Part shown: positions 15,466 to 24,764 of the stretch, in pieces
Position numbering within the stretch: the first letter of the stretch is position 1
Layout: every line of letters begins with the position of its first letter
Assembly (NCBI GenBank): GCA_964534745.1
Contig: CAZHQW010000025.1
Coordinates: forward strand, 1-43,184
Length of the DNA stretch: 43,184 bases
From: G020354785 sp964534745
Lineage (GTDB): Bacteria > Bacteroidota > Bacteroidia > Bacteroidales > UBA10428
Direction of reading: 5' to 3'
Program-made: the position numbers and the translations under genes
The notes under the pieces: generated by a model
What the model was told of the DNA's origin: nothing
Databases searched by the model: none
Seen by the model: the letters and a program-made list of their open reading frames with translations, nothing else

Positions 15466-16644
15466 TCAGAAACAAATTTGAAGCCCCAGGTTTATCAGTA
15501 ATCTCTCATCAGATTTATTTATAAAATAACTGTCGGCATTCCCCAGGTAATTAAAGGTATATCTTTTAGCCTCGAAATGATATGACAGATATCTTAAATC
15601 AATACTGACGGACTTATTCATATCCAGAAAAAACCTTACCCCTGCAAATGGCTGATATATAAATTCAGCCTTGTTAAAGCTCCAGGCAAATGTGCTGCCC
15701 AGGTATGTGCAAAACCTTCTTATATCCGGTCTGGTCAGATAAACAAGCAGTGACGGCCCTGCCATCCCGGTTATATATGTCGTGTCATAGGAAGCCTCAA
15801 GTCCGGAAAAAGTCACATATTCTATATTCTCACTTAAAGTAACCATAGATACTTCTATTCCGGGAGCTACCCTCCTGAATTCCCCTATCTTAATTAACCT
15901 GTAATAAGAGCCCCCCAGAAACCAGCCCGACCCTGAGCTTAATGGATAGGCCAGCTTCAGGCTAAAACTGTTATCTCTCAGTTCGGGAATGCTGTCAGCA
16001 TACCTGATTTTGTATTTTACCAGTTCTCCCGTATAATCAGCAAATCTGAATTTATATTGCGCCGGCTTGAATCCTGGTTTTGAAAAGTAAAGATAAATAG
16101 TATCATTAGGATCATCAGTTGCAACATCATGCTTGAACATGCCCTGGTAAAGACAATTCCAGTAATCCTCATCATCATAATAACAATCCAGCGTTTTAAC
16201 CCTGTAAGTCTTTTTGTTATGGCTGATAACTACTTCGACATTTTCTACCGGCATATTGCCTGCAAGGACCCTTCCTTTTACCAGTATCTTATATTTAGGG
16301 ATTAATCTTACTTTTATATAAGCATCTGTATCCCGAAATGAATAATAAAATGTCGTGTCAAAAATCTTATAATCATCTCTGATAAAACGTAAAGTCATCT
16401 TCTGTCCCCTCCGTCCCTGCTCATTTGGCATTATTATTTTATAAAACCCGTTAAAATCGCCGTATACTGAATCCTTATAGTCCTGCGTACCTGCAATAAC
16501 TTTAATACTATCAACAGGTTCATTAAAGATGCTTAATGCCTGTCCGCTTATACAGATACTTAAGCCTGTATCAATCTCCTGCGTATAAGCGGTAACGTAA
16601 AATATGGGTAAGCATAATATAAATATGAAAAGTGCTTTTAGCAT
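15466..16644 (-). CDS. Outer-membrane protein: two carboxypeptidase-regulatory-like domains plus barrel
   Basis: A 392-residue exported protein (signal MLKALFIFILCLPIFYVTAYTQ). Two Ig-like CarboxypepD_reg-type domains can be seen, about residues 28-110 (ISGQALSIFNEPVDSIKVIAG ... GFYKIIMP) and 116-210 (VKGRVLAGNMPVENVEVVI). The last about 180 residues alternate polar and aromatic residues in strand-sized units (GWFLGGSYYRLIKIGEF, FAGVRFFLDMNKSVSIDLRYLSYHF) and end in Phe (LINLGLQICF), the usual sign of an outer-membrane beta-barrel. There is no plug domain, so it is not a TonB receptor. Probably co-transcribed with the lipoprotein that follows. Function unknown. Confidence 0.65.
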   Translation of the reverse strand: MLKALFIFILCLPIFYVTAYTQEIDTGLSICISGQALSIFNEPVDSIKVIAGTQDYKDSVYGDFNGFYKIIMPNEQGRRGQKMTLRFIRDDYKIFDTTFYYSFRDTDAYIKVRLIPKYKILVKGRVLAGNMPVENVEVVISHNKKTYRVKTLDCYYDDEDYWNCLYQGMFKHDVATDDPNDTIYLYFSKPGFKPAQYKFRFADYTGELVKYKIRYADSIPELRDNSFSLKLAYPLSSGSGWFLGGSYYRLIKIGEFRRVAPGIEVSMVTLSENIEYVTFSGLEASYDTTYITGMAGPSLLVYLTRPDIRRFCTYLGSTFAWSFNKAEFIYQPFAGVRFFLDMNKSVSIDLRYLSYHFEAKRYTFNYLGNADSYFINKSDERLLINLGLQICF

Positions 16645-16899
16645 AACGAAAATTTTTCCATCTTTTATTCTGAAATTCTTAACTTAAAAGATAAAGATTT
16701 TTTCTTTTCTATAAAAGAAGTTTATTATTTTTCATCCGTATTATAATGAATTTTTATAAACCGCAACTATAATAAACGGTTAAAATTGTTATTTATTTGA
16801 CTGATTTTCAGGATGTAATAATCTTATTGATATAGTTAAAAATAATTATTAATTTAGAAACTAATCATTGCCAGAACAAGGGTACCGACAAATAATGCC

Positions 16900-18942
16900 A
16901 TGAAAAAACTGCAACTGAATACCAAATTATTAATCGGCATTACTTTAATATTTGCAATAATTATTGTATGTTTTATATTACTGGAAAGGCAATTTTCGGT
17001 TATCCTGCTCATAATATGTTGCGGCTACATTATATCAGTCCTGTTTATAAGCATAATTACGCGAACTCTTTCATCCGTTTTAAAAGAAAATCAGAAAAAA
17101 ATACTCCTCCAGAACGAGGAAATCGCGAATGCTTTTGAATCACTGCAGGAGAGCAGAAAAAAATATGAAAACCTTGTAGACAGCCTTGAAGAAGAATATA
17201 TCTTCTTTTCCAAATCGGATTCCGGCACCCTCTTGTCTGTTTCTCCTTCGGTTAAAACTATTCTCGGGTATGATACAAATGAATTTATAGAAAAGAAAGA
17301 TAGTCTTTATACTGATAATCCTGTAAACGAAAAAGCAAGGGAACACGAAAAAAAATCCCTTGAAGGTATACAACAGCCAAAATTCACTGTTGAGCTGTTA
17401 TCCAAAAGGGGGAAGGCACATATCCTTGAAATATCTGAAGTTCCCATCTTTGACGAAGATAATAAACTAATCTCTATTGAAGGTATAGCACAGGATATAA
17501 CAAAAGGTAAAATAGCAGAAGATCTGATTAAGGAACAGGAAGAAAAATACAGGCTTCTTTTTAACAAGGCATCAGACTTTGTCTTTCTTTATGCAATAGA
17601 CAATAAAGGCCTCCCGGGAAAATTTATGGAAGTCAATGATTATACAACCCAGAAACTCGGTTATTCGCAAGAAGAATTAGTCAGGATGTCCCCTGCCGAT
17701 CTTACAGCTGTTGAATTCATGGATGACACATCCGGGGAGAATCAGCTTAAGGAAGACTCAAAATTTGAAAGAATATGGGAAGCAAAGGATGGAACCCATA
17801 TAAATATCGAGATAAGTACCCATTCCTTTAAAATACAGAACAGGAAGGTGGCTATTGCCATTGCACGCGATATAACGGAAAGAAAAAGGGTAGAGGAAGA
17901 GATCCGTTATATCAATGAAGAACTTATTAATCAGAAAGAAAACCTTGAAGCATTAATTGATAATTTAACAATTACCCAGGAACAGCTCGTCCAGTCCGAA
18001 AAAATGGCTGCCCTGGGTCAGCTTATAGCCGGAGTTGCACATGAGATAAATACTCCCCTCGGTGCTATTAAAGCATCAATTGGAAATCTGAATGATTCCC
18101 TGGACAAAGCTTTGGAAGAGGTGCCTGAACTGGTTACAAAACATACAACTGAAGAGTTGAAACTATTCATTAAAATTCTTAACCTGGCAAATCGCGCAGT
18201 ACCTGATGTATCTTCAAGAGAAAAAAGGAAATACAGGAGAGAAATTGCCAAAGCCCTGAGCGAAAGAGGGATTGAATCTCCGAATATTGTGGCCGACACC
18301 TTTATCTACCTGCATATATTCGAAAAATATAACGAACTAATTGATTTCTTTAAAGACAATAAATCCCTGGAAATCCTGAATTCAGCAAAAAATTTTGCAT
18401 CTATTCAAAAAAATGCCTATACAATTCAGCTGGCTGTAGAAAAAGCCACAAAAGTTGTATTTGCCCTAAAGAAATACGTTCACCGTGATATGGAGGGACA
18501 GAAAGTGCCCACTGACATCATTGACGGCATTGAGACCGTACTTACCCTGTATCATAATCAACTAAAACAAGGAGTCGAAGTTATAAAGGACTTTGAAAAA
18601 TTGCCTGAGGTAAATTGCTTTCAGGATGAGATAAACCAGGTGTGGACCAATCTTATACATAATGCTATATACGCAATGAGCTATAACGGCACACTCACAA
18701 TAACTGCAAAAAACAAAGGTGATTCCGTTACCATAAGTTTTGCAGATACAGGCTGTGGAATTGAACCTGATATTCAGGATAAGATTTTTGAACCTTTTTT
18801 TACAACAAAAAAACAGGGAGAAGGAAGTGGAATGGGACTGGACATAGTAAAAAAAATAATAGAAAAACATAACGGCTTCATTACATTCAAGAGTGAACTT
18901 GGCAAAGGGACTGAATTCACTATTGAATTGCCTGTAAAATAA
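16900..18942 (+). CDS. Membrane sensor histidine kinase with two PAS domains
   Basis: A 680-residue kinase. Two hydrophobic helices (about 10-28 and 32-54) with almost no loop between them anchor it in the inner membrane. A coiled coil (58-90) leads to PAS1 (about 88-202) and PAS2 (about 212-328, ending ARDITERKR), then the phosphorylation helix SEKMAALGQLIAGVAHEINTPLG with His 381. Between that helix and the ATPase domain lie about 110 extra residues (about 395-505) not found in ordinary HisKA kinases. The ATPase domain shows NLIHNAIYAM (N box), DTGCGIE (G1), FEPFFTTK (F box) and GSGMGL (G2). It is followed after 6 bp by a lone receiver and then a receiver-kinase, so it probably phosphorylates one or both. 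The 255-bp gap upstream is a divergent promoter region without a clear consensus box. Confidence 0.9.
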   Translation: MKKLQLNTKLLIGITLIFAIIIVCFILLERQFSVILLIICCGYIISVLFISIITRTLSSVLKENQKKILLQNEEIANAFESLQESRKKYENLVDSLEEEYIFFSKSDSGTLLSVSPSVKTILGYDTNEFIEKKDSLYTDNPVNEKAREHEKKSLEGIQQPKFTVELLSKRGKAHILEISEVPIFDEDNKLISIEGIAQDITKGKIAEDLIKEQEEKYRLLFNKASDFVFLYAIDNKGLPGKFMEVNDYTTQKLGYSQEELVRMSPADLTAVEFMDDTSGENQLKEDSKFERIWEAKDGTHINIEISTHSFKIQNRKVAIAIARDITERKRVEEEIRYINEELINQKENLEALIDNLTITQEQLVQSEKMAALGQLIAGVAHEINTPLGAIKASIGNLNDSLDKALEEVPELVTKHTTEELKLFIKILNLANRAVPDVSSREKRKYRREIAKALSERGIESPNIVADTFIYLHIFEKYNELIDFFKDNKSLEILNSAKNFASIQKNAYTIQLAVEKATKVVFALKKYVHRDMEGQKVPTDIIDGIETVLTLYHNQLKQGVEVIKDFEKLPEVNCFQDEINQVWTNLIHNAIYAMSYNGTLTITAKNKGDSVTISFADTGCGIEPDIQDKIFEPFFTTKKQGEGSGMGLDIVKKIIEKHNGFITFKSELGKGTEFTIELPVK

Positions 18943-18948
18943 CTATAT

Positions 18949-19347
18949 ATGGCAGGTAACGCAATTTTATGTGTTGATGATGAGAACATTATACTGGACA
19001 GTCTTAAGGAGCAGCTGGAAAAATACTTTGGGTATGATTATCTTTATGAAACAGCAGAAAATGGAGAAGAAGGGCTGGAATTAATTGAAGAATTGCTGGA
19101 AGATGAAATAAAAATTCTTATAATTGTATCGGATTGGCTGATGCCCGGAATAAATGGAGATGAATTCCTTATCAAGGTCCATCAGAAATATCCTTCAATA
19201 GTAAAAATTATGCTGACAGGACAAGCTAATGAAGAAGCCATAAACAAGGCAAAGAAACATGCTGACCTTTTTGCGGTGATAAATAAACCATGGTCAGAGG
19301 ATGAATTATTCAGAATAATCAAATCAGGTCTGACTAAAAATGAATAA
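18949..19347 (+). CDS. Single-domain response regulator
   Basis: A 132-residue receiver. D10 and D11, the phosphoacceptor Asp 62 (VSDWLMPGINGDE), Thr 90 (LTGQA) and Lys 113 (INKPW) are all present. The LTGQA and NKPW motifs are those of receivers of the RpfG/hybrid type rather than CheY. It follows the kinase at 16900 after 6 bp and overlaps the next gene by 8 bp, so translation is probably coupled. It is a close paralog of the receiver that opens the next protein (shared LDSLKEQL), which suggests a tandem duplication. Confidence 0.92.
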   Translation: MAGNAILCVDDENIILDSLKEQLEKYFGYDYLYETAENGEEGLELIEELLEDEIKILIIVSDWLMPGINGDEFLIKVHQKYPSIVKIMLTGQANEEAINKAKKHADLFAVINKPWSEDELFRIIKSGLTKNE

Positions 19348-20524
19348 AAGAGATATCATTCTTTGCATTGACGACGAGGTTATAGTCCTTGATTCTCTTA
19401 AGGAACAGCTTCAATCTGAATACAGTGCCCATATGATCGAAGTGGCTGAAAGCGGGGAAGAAGCAATGGAAGTAATTAATGAACTTATTGAGGATAAGGT
19501 TGAACTGCCCATTGTGATTGCAGACTTCATTATGCCTGGGATGAAAGGTGACAAATTGCTGGAAAAAATTCATGCACTCCTGCCTAATACAAAGAATATT
19601 CTCTTAACCGGACAGGCAAGTATTGAAGGAGTGAGTTATGCGGTAAACAAAGCTAACCTATACAGATTTATTTCAAAACCATGGGATAAAGAAGATCTTA
19701 TTCTGACAGTTAAGGAGGCCCTGAGAAGTTATGATCAGGAAAAAACTATTATCAGACAGAATATAGAATTAAAGGAACTGAATGCAACCCTGGAAAAAAA
19801 GGTAGAGCTCCGCACCAGGGAACTTAAAGAGCTGAATGCGACCAAAGATAAGTTCTTTTCTATAATCGCACATGATTTAAAAAATCCTTTTAATACACTG
19901 TTGGGCTTTTCCGAGCTGCTGATCACAAATATCAACGAGTATGACAAAAACCGGATAGGCGAATTCATCAATATAATTTTTCAGACATCAAAAAACGCTT
20001 ATATGCTGCTGGAGAATCTGCTTGAGTGGTCGCGCTCACAAACGGGAAGACTGGAAATGACGCCTTTAGATATAGAAATTGCTCCACTGGTTGATGATAA
20101 TATTGATCTTATATATAATAACGCTTCCAATAAAAAGCTGGAATTGAATAACAGGGTTGACAAAAAAGTAAAAGCCTATGCCGATTCGAATATGATAAAT
20201 ACCATAATACGAAACCTGCTGTCAAATGCGATAAAATACACTGCCACGGGAGGGAAAATCGAGATAACATCAAAAACAGAGCATAACTACGTTGAAGTGA
20301 CGGTATCTGATACAGGTGTGGGTATTAAGGAAGAAAATATAGGTAAATTATTCCGGATCGACGAGAACTTTTCGACCAAAGGTACTAATGACGAAACAGG
20401 GACCGGACTCGGATTAATACTATGTAAAGAATTTGTGAAAAAAAACGGGGGTGACATATGGGTAATTAGTACACCGGGAAAAGGAAGCAATTTTACTTTT
20501 AAATTACCTGCCCAAAAACCATAA
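19340..20524 (+). CDS. Receiver-histidine kinase hybrid (receiver at the N-terminus)
   Basis: A 394-residue soluble protein. The N-terminal receiver (about 4-125) has D11, D12, phosphoacceptor Asp 62 (IADFIMPGMKGDK), Thr 90 and Lys 113. A coiled coil (about 133-170) joins it to a HisKA domain with His 178 (FFSIIAHDLKNPF) and an ATPase domain with RNLLSNAIKY (N box), DTGVGIK (G1) and GTGLGL (G2). The architecture lets phosphorylation of the receiver by another kinase, perhaps the one at 16900, control this kinase's output. It starts inside the end of the preceding receiver gene (8-bp overlap). No output domain is attached. Confidence 0.92.
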   Translation: MNKRDIILCIDDEVIVLDSLKEQLQSEYSAHMIEVAESGEEAMEVINELIEDKVELPIVIADFIMPGMKGDKLLEKIHALLPNTKNILLTGQASIEGVSYAVNKANLYRFISKPWDKEDLILTVKEALRSYDQEKTIIRQNIELKELNATLEKKVELRTRELKELNATKDKFFSIIAHDLKNPFNTLLGFSELLITNINEYDKNRIGEFINIIFQTSKNAYMLLENLLEWSRSQTGRLEMTPLDIEIAPLVDDNIDLIYNNASNKKLELNNRVDKKVKAYADSNMINTIIRNLLSNAIKYTATGGKIEITSKTEHNYVEVTVSDTGVGIKEENIGKLFRIDENFSTKGTNDETGTGLGLILCKEFVKKNGGDIWVISTPGKGSNFTFKLPAQKP

Positions 20525-20602
20525 ATAAATAAACAACCTGTATTTTTAACAATTGCCCCTCTTACCCAATTACAATCAAGCATGCCGAGCTTTAAAATAG
20601 AG

Positions 20603-20626
20603 AAATTATATATTTATATATAATTT
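20603..20626. promoter_or_regulatory. 11-bp AT-only palindrome before a PAS kinase gene
   Basis: AAATTATATAT and its complement ATATATAATTT, spaced by only two bases, lie 67 bp before the TTG start at 20694 in a 169-bp gap. It may mark the promoter region separating this kinase from the upstream operon. Such palindromes arise easily in AT-rich spacers. Confidence 0.2.
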
Positions 20627-20693
20627 ATTAACTGGTATATCATTATTATTTACAGCTAATTTTTTATAAATTAGTATATATATTCGGCTAAAA

Positions 20694-22232
20694 TTGGGAA
20701 AAAAGGATACAAAAAAAGAGATTCCTGTTCTTGACAACAAATCTCTCACTCATTTCTTTAATGGTATATTTGAAAATTCATTACTCGGAATAGCAATACT
20801 ATCCGCAGACGGATATATTACTGCTGTCAATAAGACATTTTTAAACCTGCTGCAATACTCCGATGATGAAATAAAAAATATAACCATGGAATCGTTAACC
20901 AATGAACTCGACTTGAATGAGATTAAAGATCTTTCATCTGTTAATAGCTCGTTAACAGGAGAAACAGAAATAAGGATCCAGAGAAAAGACAGAACTTATT
21001 TCTGGGCAAGGGCAAGAATTTCTCACATTGATAGCTGTGAAAATAAAAAGTACTCATCAATAATTCAGGTGCAAGACATAACTGAATTAAAAGAAGCAGA
21101 GTTCAAATACTCATATGAAATTAACCTGTTGCCAAAACTTATAAATACAATCCCCGACAATATTTTCGTAAAAGATACTAACAGCCGATTTCTGCTTGCC
21201 AATAAATGGGTCACCTCACTGATGGGCGTTAAAACTCCGGATGAGCTTATTGGAAAAACAGATTTCAACTTCTACCCGTACAAAATGGCCCAGAAATTCT
21301 ATAATGATGAGCAGGAAATAATAAAGACGGGAATCCCAAAAATCAATATAATAGAGAAAGTACTGGATGAAACCAAAGGAATTCTTTACTACTCGACAAC
21401 AAAAGTTCCTCTGAAAGACAATCAGGGGAATATAATCGGCATTATGGGAATAGGAAGAGATATTACCAGATCAATAAAAGAAAAAAAACAGCTTAGAAGG
21501 GCTAAAATTGAAGCTGAAAGGGCAAACAAGCTTAAAACAGCATTCCTTGCAAATATGTCTCACGAAATAAGAACCCCGCTCAACGGGATCCTTGGATTTT
21601 CCCAATTCCTGAAAAATGAAAATTTGCCTGCAGAAAAAAAGACCAAATTTCTTGATATTATTTTATTTAATGGCAAACAACTCCTGGATTTAATAAATGA
21701 TATTATTGATATATCAAAAATCGATAGCAGACAGATAACCATTGTCTCGAAGACGTTCTGTCTGAATGAGCTGCTGAAATCACTTCATAATTATTTTAAT
21801 GCAGAAATAAAGAATAAAGGCAAAAAAAATGTAAAGCTTATATTAACCACGGAATTATCTGATGAAAACTGTATTATTTCTACCGATGATTTCAAGTTGC
21901 GCAAAATATTGATGAACCTGTTATCAAATGCCATGAAATTCACTGATAAAGGATCGGTTGAATTTGGATACAAAATCATTGAAGACCGTATGATTCAATT
22001 CCATGTCAGGGATACGGGCATTGGAATCCAAAAAAGCAAGCAGGATATTATCTTTGACCGCTTCAGACAGGCAGATGAATCACTTAGCAGGAAATACGGG
22101 GGGGCCGGACTCGGACTTTCAATCTCAAAGGAACTGGTTACAATTCTTGGAGGGAAACTATGGGTTGAATCTGCTCCAAAAAAAGGCTCTGTGTTTTACT
22201 TTACACTGCCGCTCCTTAGCAAAAAAAAATGA
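20694..22232 (+). CDS. Soluble PAS-PAS sensor histidine kinase
   Basis: A 512-residue cytoplasmic kinase with no membrane segment. PAS1 (about 20-132, ending IIQVQDITELKEAE) and PAS2 (about 142-262, ending GIGRDITRS) feed a HisKA domain with His 290 (FLANMSHEIRTPLNGILGFS) and an ATPase domain (ILMNLLSNAMKFTDKG, DTGIGIQ, FDRFRQAD, GGAGLGL). The 'KTAFLANMSHEIRTPLNGI' signature is that of hybrid-type kinases, but no receiver is fused; the partner could be the receivers at 18949, 19340 or 9592. The start must be TTG 20694: the frame is closed by TAA at 20667 and has no ATG in between. Its stop overlaps the next start (ATGA). Confidence 0.9.
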   Translation: MGKKDTKKEIPVLDNKSLTHFFNGIFENSLLGIAILSADGYITAVNKTFLNLLQYSDDEIKNITMESLTNELDLNEIKDLSSVNSSLTGETEIRIQRKDRTYFWARARISHIDSCENKKYSSIIQVQDITELKEAEFKYSYEINLLPKLINTIPDNIFVKDTNSRFLLANKWVTSLMGVKTPDELIGKTDFNFYPYKMAQKFYNDEQEIIKTGIPKINIIEKVLDETKGILYYSTTKVPLKDNQGNIIGIMGIGRDITRSIKEKKQLRRAKIEAERANKLKTAFLANMSHEIRTPLNGILGFSQFLKNENLPAEKKTKFLDIILFNGKQLLDLINDIIDISKIDSRQITIVSKTFCLNELLKSLHNYFNAEIKNKGKKNVKLILTTELSDENCIISTDDFKLRKILMNLLSNAMKFTDKGSVEFGYKIIEDRMIQFHVRDTGIGIQKSKQDIIFDRFRQADESLSRKYGGAGLGLSISKELVTILGGKLWVESAPKKGSVFYFTLPLLSKKK

Positions 22233-24529
22233 ATATAACGAGCGCATATAAAAAAATTAATATATTAATGGCTTTTACCAAAAGGCTGGCTCAATTTGTG
22301 ATAATATGCTGTTTCCTGTTTCATCATTTATCCGCTTCGTGCCAGAGCAGTATAAGAAACAAATTTTTTGAAGCTGATTATGCACTCCAGCTTAATGACT
22401 ATGAGACAGCATTAAAACTATATAAAGAGCTGCTAAAAAGGGATCCCGATAATGCTTTATATAACTACAGGGTCGGAGAGTGCCTTTTGAACTTGCCCGA
22501 TGTGAAAAAAACAGCTCTCCCCTACCTGAAAGTTGCTGTATTGAGTGTCTCTGAAGATTTTAAGGAAGGCAACTTTGGCGAGACAAACACCCCTACGGAA
22601 ACATACTTCTTAATTGCAAAAGCTTATCATCTTAACGAGGATCTTGACAATGCGCTGGATTATTACAATAAGTACCTGTATTACACAAATGATAAATCAA
22701 AAATAGAATATGTTAATGACCAGATTAAAGCATGTGAATATGCAAAAACATTAATGGGCAATCCTGTGTCTGTCAATGTTGAAAAGCTGGCAGCCCCCAT
22801 AAATTCAGAAAATTCAGAAATTTTCCCTGTAATATCAGATGATGAGTCACTCCTGGTTTATCTTGAGTCCAGTGAAAGAAAAAATATTGTATATATTACA
22901 AAAAAGGAAGGCGGTAAATGGACAAAACCGGTTAATATAAATAATGCCATAGGTTCATTTAATGACAGCTACCCCTCTTCAATATCCAGTGACAAAACAA
23001 GAATATACTTTTCAGTAAAAAACTATTTCTCAAGCACAATATGCTATTCAACCCTGGAAAATAACAGATGGTCCAAAATGAAGAAATTAAAAAGTCCGGT
23101 TAACACAAAATCGTGGAATTCACATGCATTCGAATCAGCGAGCGGTAATGAATTATATTTTGTAAGTGACAGAAAAGGAGGTTTTGGAGGATTGGATATA
23201 TATAAATCTGTTAAGAATCCAAAAGGTAAATGGAGCAATCCTGAAAATCTTGGAAGCACCATTAACACATATCTAAACGAAATAATGCCTATTGTCACTC
23301 CTGATAACAATACCCTTTATTTTTGTTCGCAAGGACATACTTCTATCGGGGGTTATGACGTATTTATGTCCGTCAGGGATCCGTCAGGTAAATGGACTGA
23401 CCCTGTAAATCTGGGATATCCAATAAATACCACTGATGATAATGTCTATTACAGGCCCCTGGGCGATGGAACATTTGCATATAGCTCAATTCCCCGTGAA
23501 GAAGATATCAGTGACTACGACATTTGCCGCATGGAAATATTGCCTGAAAGGATTTTCACACTCAAAGGGTCCCTGGCTTTGCAAAATGACTTCCCGTATT
23601 TTGGGGACTGCCGGATAACACTTATTGATGCTGATATCATGGATACTGTTGATGTTATTTATCCCAGTCCGTTTTCAGGTGATTACAAGTATGAATTACC
23701 TGCCGGCAATTATGAGGTTATATTTACGAAAGAATTGTATGTGCCGCAGGTTGATAAGCTGGCGTTAGATAACGACTATAGCCCAAAGGAAATTGTTATA
23801 AATCCAAAACTGGAAAAACCTGAAGCAGAAGAAGAAACGGTAGCAGAAGTACCGGCAGAGTTAGCAGAAGAAGAAACGGTAGCAGAAGTGCCGGTAGAAG
23901 AAGCAGAAGTACCGGCAGAAAAAGCAGAAGTGCCGGAAGCAAAGGAAGAAATAATAGCAGAAGCTCCATCAGAAGAAACATATTCAACCTATACAGAATC
24001 TTATGACCGGACAACGCATTATGAAAAGAAACCGGAAAGCAAATTACTTTATACCATACAGGTTATGGCACTGAAAAAACCGGTAAGGACAGACTATTTT
24101 AACAATATTCCGGGCATAAAGGTCCAAATAGGCAACGATGGCTATTACAGGTATATAACAGGCCAATTTGATGATAAAGCAGTGTTAATGACAGAGCTGA
24201 GCAGGATTAAAAAACTGGGTTATGAAAATGCCTTTATCAGAAAGCTTGATCTGAATGAGTACCTATCGGTTAGCAACTACGAATATGATAACCGCCATAC
24301 TGAAGAAATTTACACCATTCAGATAATGGCCCTGCGAAATCCTGTCCCCCTGTCCTATTTTAAAAACCTTAAGGACTTAAAGGTGAGTTACGGATCAGAC
24401 AAATTATTCCGTTATACATATAATGAATACGATTCATATGGTTCAGCTGTAAACGGACTTAAAGAAATGAAAAGTAAAGGTCACGGTGAGGCATTTATAA
24501 GAAGGGTATCCGACATATCAAATTACTGA
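22229..24529 (+). CDS. PorE-like TPR/PD40 envelope protein with two C-terminal SPOR domains
   Basis: A 766-residue exported protein. The signal peptide is best read from the internal ATG at 22268 (MAFTKRLAQFVIICCFLF); the ATG at 22229 overlaps the kinase stop as ATGA. Order of parts: TPR-like helices (about 45-175, FFEADYALQLNDYETALKLYKELL), PD40 propeller strands (about 195-440; SDDESLLVYLES, ASGNELYFVSDRKGGFGGLDIY, GGYDVFMS), a small beta domain (about 455-525), an acidic E/V/P/A repeat linker (about 530-585), and two SPOR repeats (about 604-680 and 691-766; LYTIQVMALKKPV and IYTIQIMALRNPV). TPR-PD40 proteins of the type IX secretion machine (PorE) end in an OmpA-like peptidoglycan-binding domain. 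Here SPOR domains, which bind glycan strands stripped of stem peptides, take that place. Probably a periplasmic cell-wall-bound scaffold. Confidence 0.8.
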   Translation: MNITSAYKKINILMAFTKRLAQFVIICCFLFHHLSASCQSSIRNKFFEADYALQLNDYETALKLYKELLKRDPDNALYNYRVGECLLNLPDVKKTALPYLKVAVLSVSEDFKEGNFGETNTPTETYFLIAKAYHLNEDLDNALDYYNKYLYYTNDKSKIEYVNDQIKACEYAKTLMGNPVSVNVEKLAAPINSENSEIFPVISDDESLLVYLESSERKNIVYITKKEGGKWTKPVNINNAIGSFNDSYPSSISSDKTRIYFSVKNYFSSTICYSTLENNRWSKMKKLKSPVNTKSWNSHAFESASGNELYFVSDRKGGFGGLDIYKSVKNPKGKWSNPENLGSTINTYLNEIMPIVTPDNNTLYFCSQGHTSIGGYDVFMSVRDPSGKWTDPVNLGYPINTTDDNVYYRPLGDGTFAYSSIPREEDISDYDICRMEILPERIFTLKGSLALQNDFPYFGDCRITLIDADIMDTVDVIYPSPFSGDYKYELPAGNYEVIFTKELYVPQVDKLALDNDYSPKEIVINPKLEKPEAEEETVAEVPAELAEEETVAEVPVEEAEVPAEKAEVPEAKEEIIAEAPSEETYSTYTESYDRTTHYEKKPESKLLYTIQVMALKKPVRTDYFNNIPGIKVQIGNDGYYRYITGQFDDKAVLMTELSRIKKLGYENAFIRKLDLNEYLSVSNYEYDNRHTEEIYTIQIMALRNPVPLSYFKNLKDLKVSYGSDKLFRYTYNEYDSYGSAVNGLKEMKSKGHGEAFIRRVSDISNY
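23820..23960 (+). repeat. Imperfect tandem repeat coding for an acidic linker
   Basis: A run of GCAGAAG/GTACCGG-type units inside the PorE-like gene; the block starting at 23825 recurs with a 39-base shift at 23864. It encodes repeated EEETVAEVP and AEVPAE units forming a flexible linker before the SPOR domains. Replication slippage could change its length. Confidence 0.75.
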
Positions 24530-24764
24530 ATATAATATCACGCACCTGATTATTAGCAGATTATTTCCTAAATACAACAGGCTTTTCATATATAATTATT
24601 TATTATAACCTAAAGTTATTTTTACTACATTTAAATCCTGTTCTTTTACCTATGAATTAGCAAATATTTTGAATTTTGTTTTAAATTTTCATGAACTTTT
24701 AATAGATTTAATATTACAATTAATGCCCAGAAGAAACAGTGTAGTCTGATATAATATATGTTGT

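Noticed and set aside
23820..23960. Short tandem repeats as a CRISPR or intergenic satellite
   Set aside because: They lie within an open reading frame, have no spacers, and translate into a regular acidic linker.
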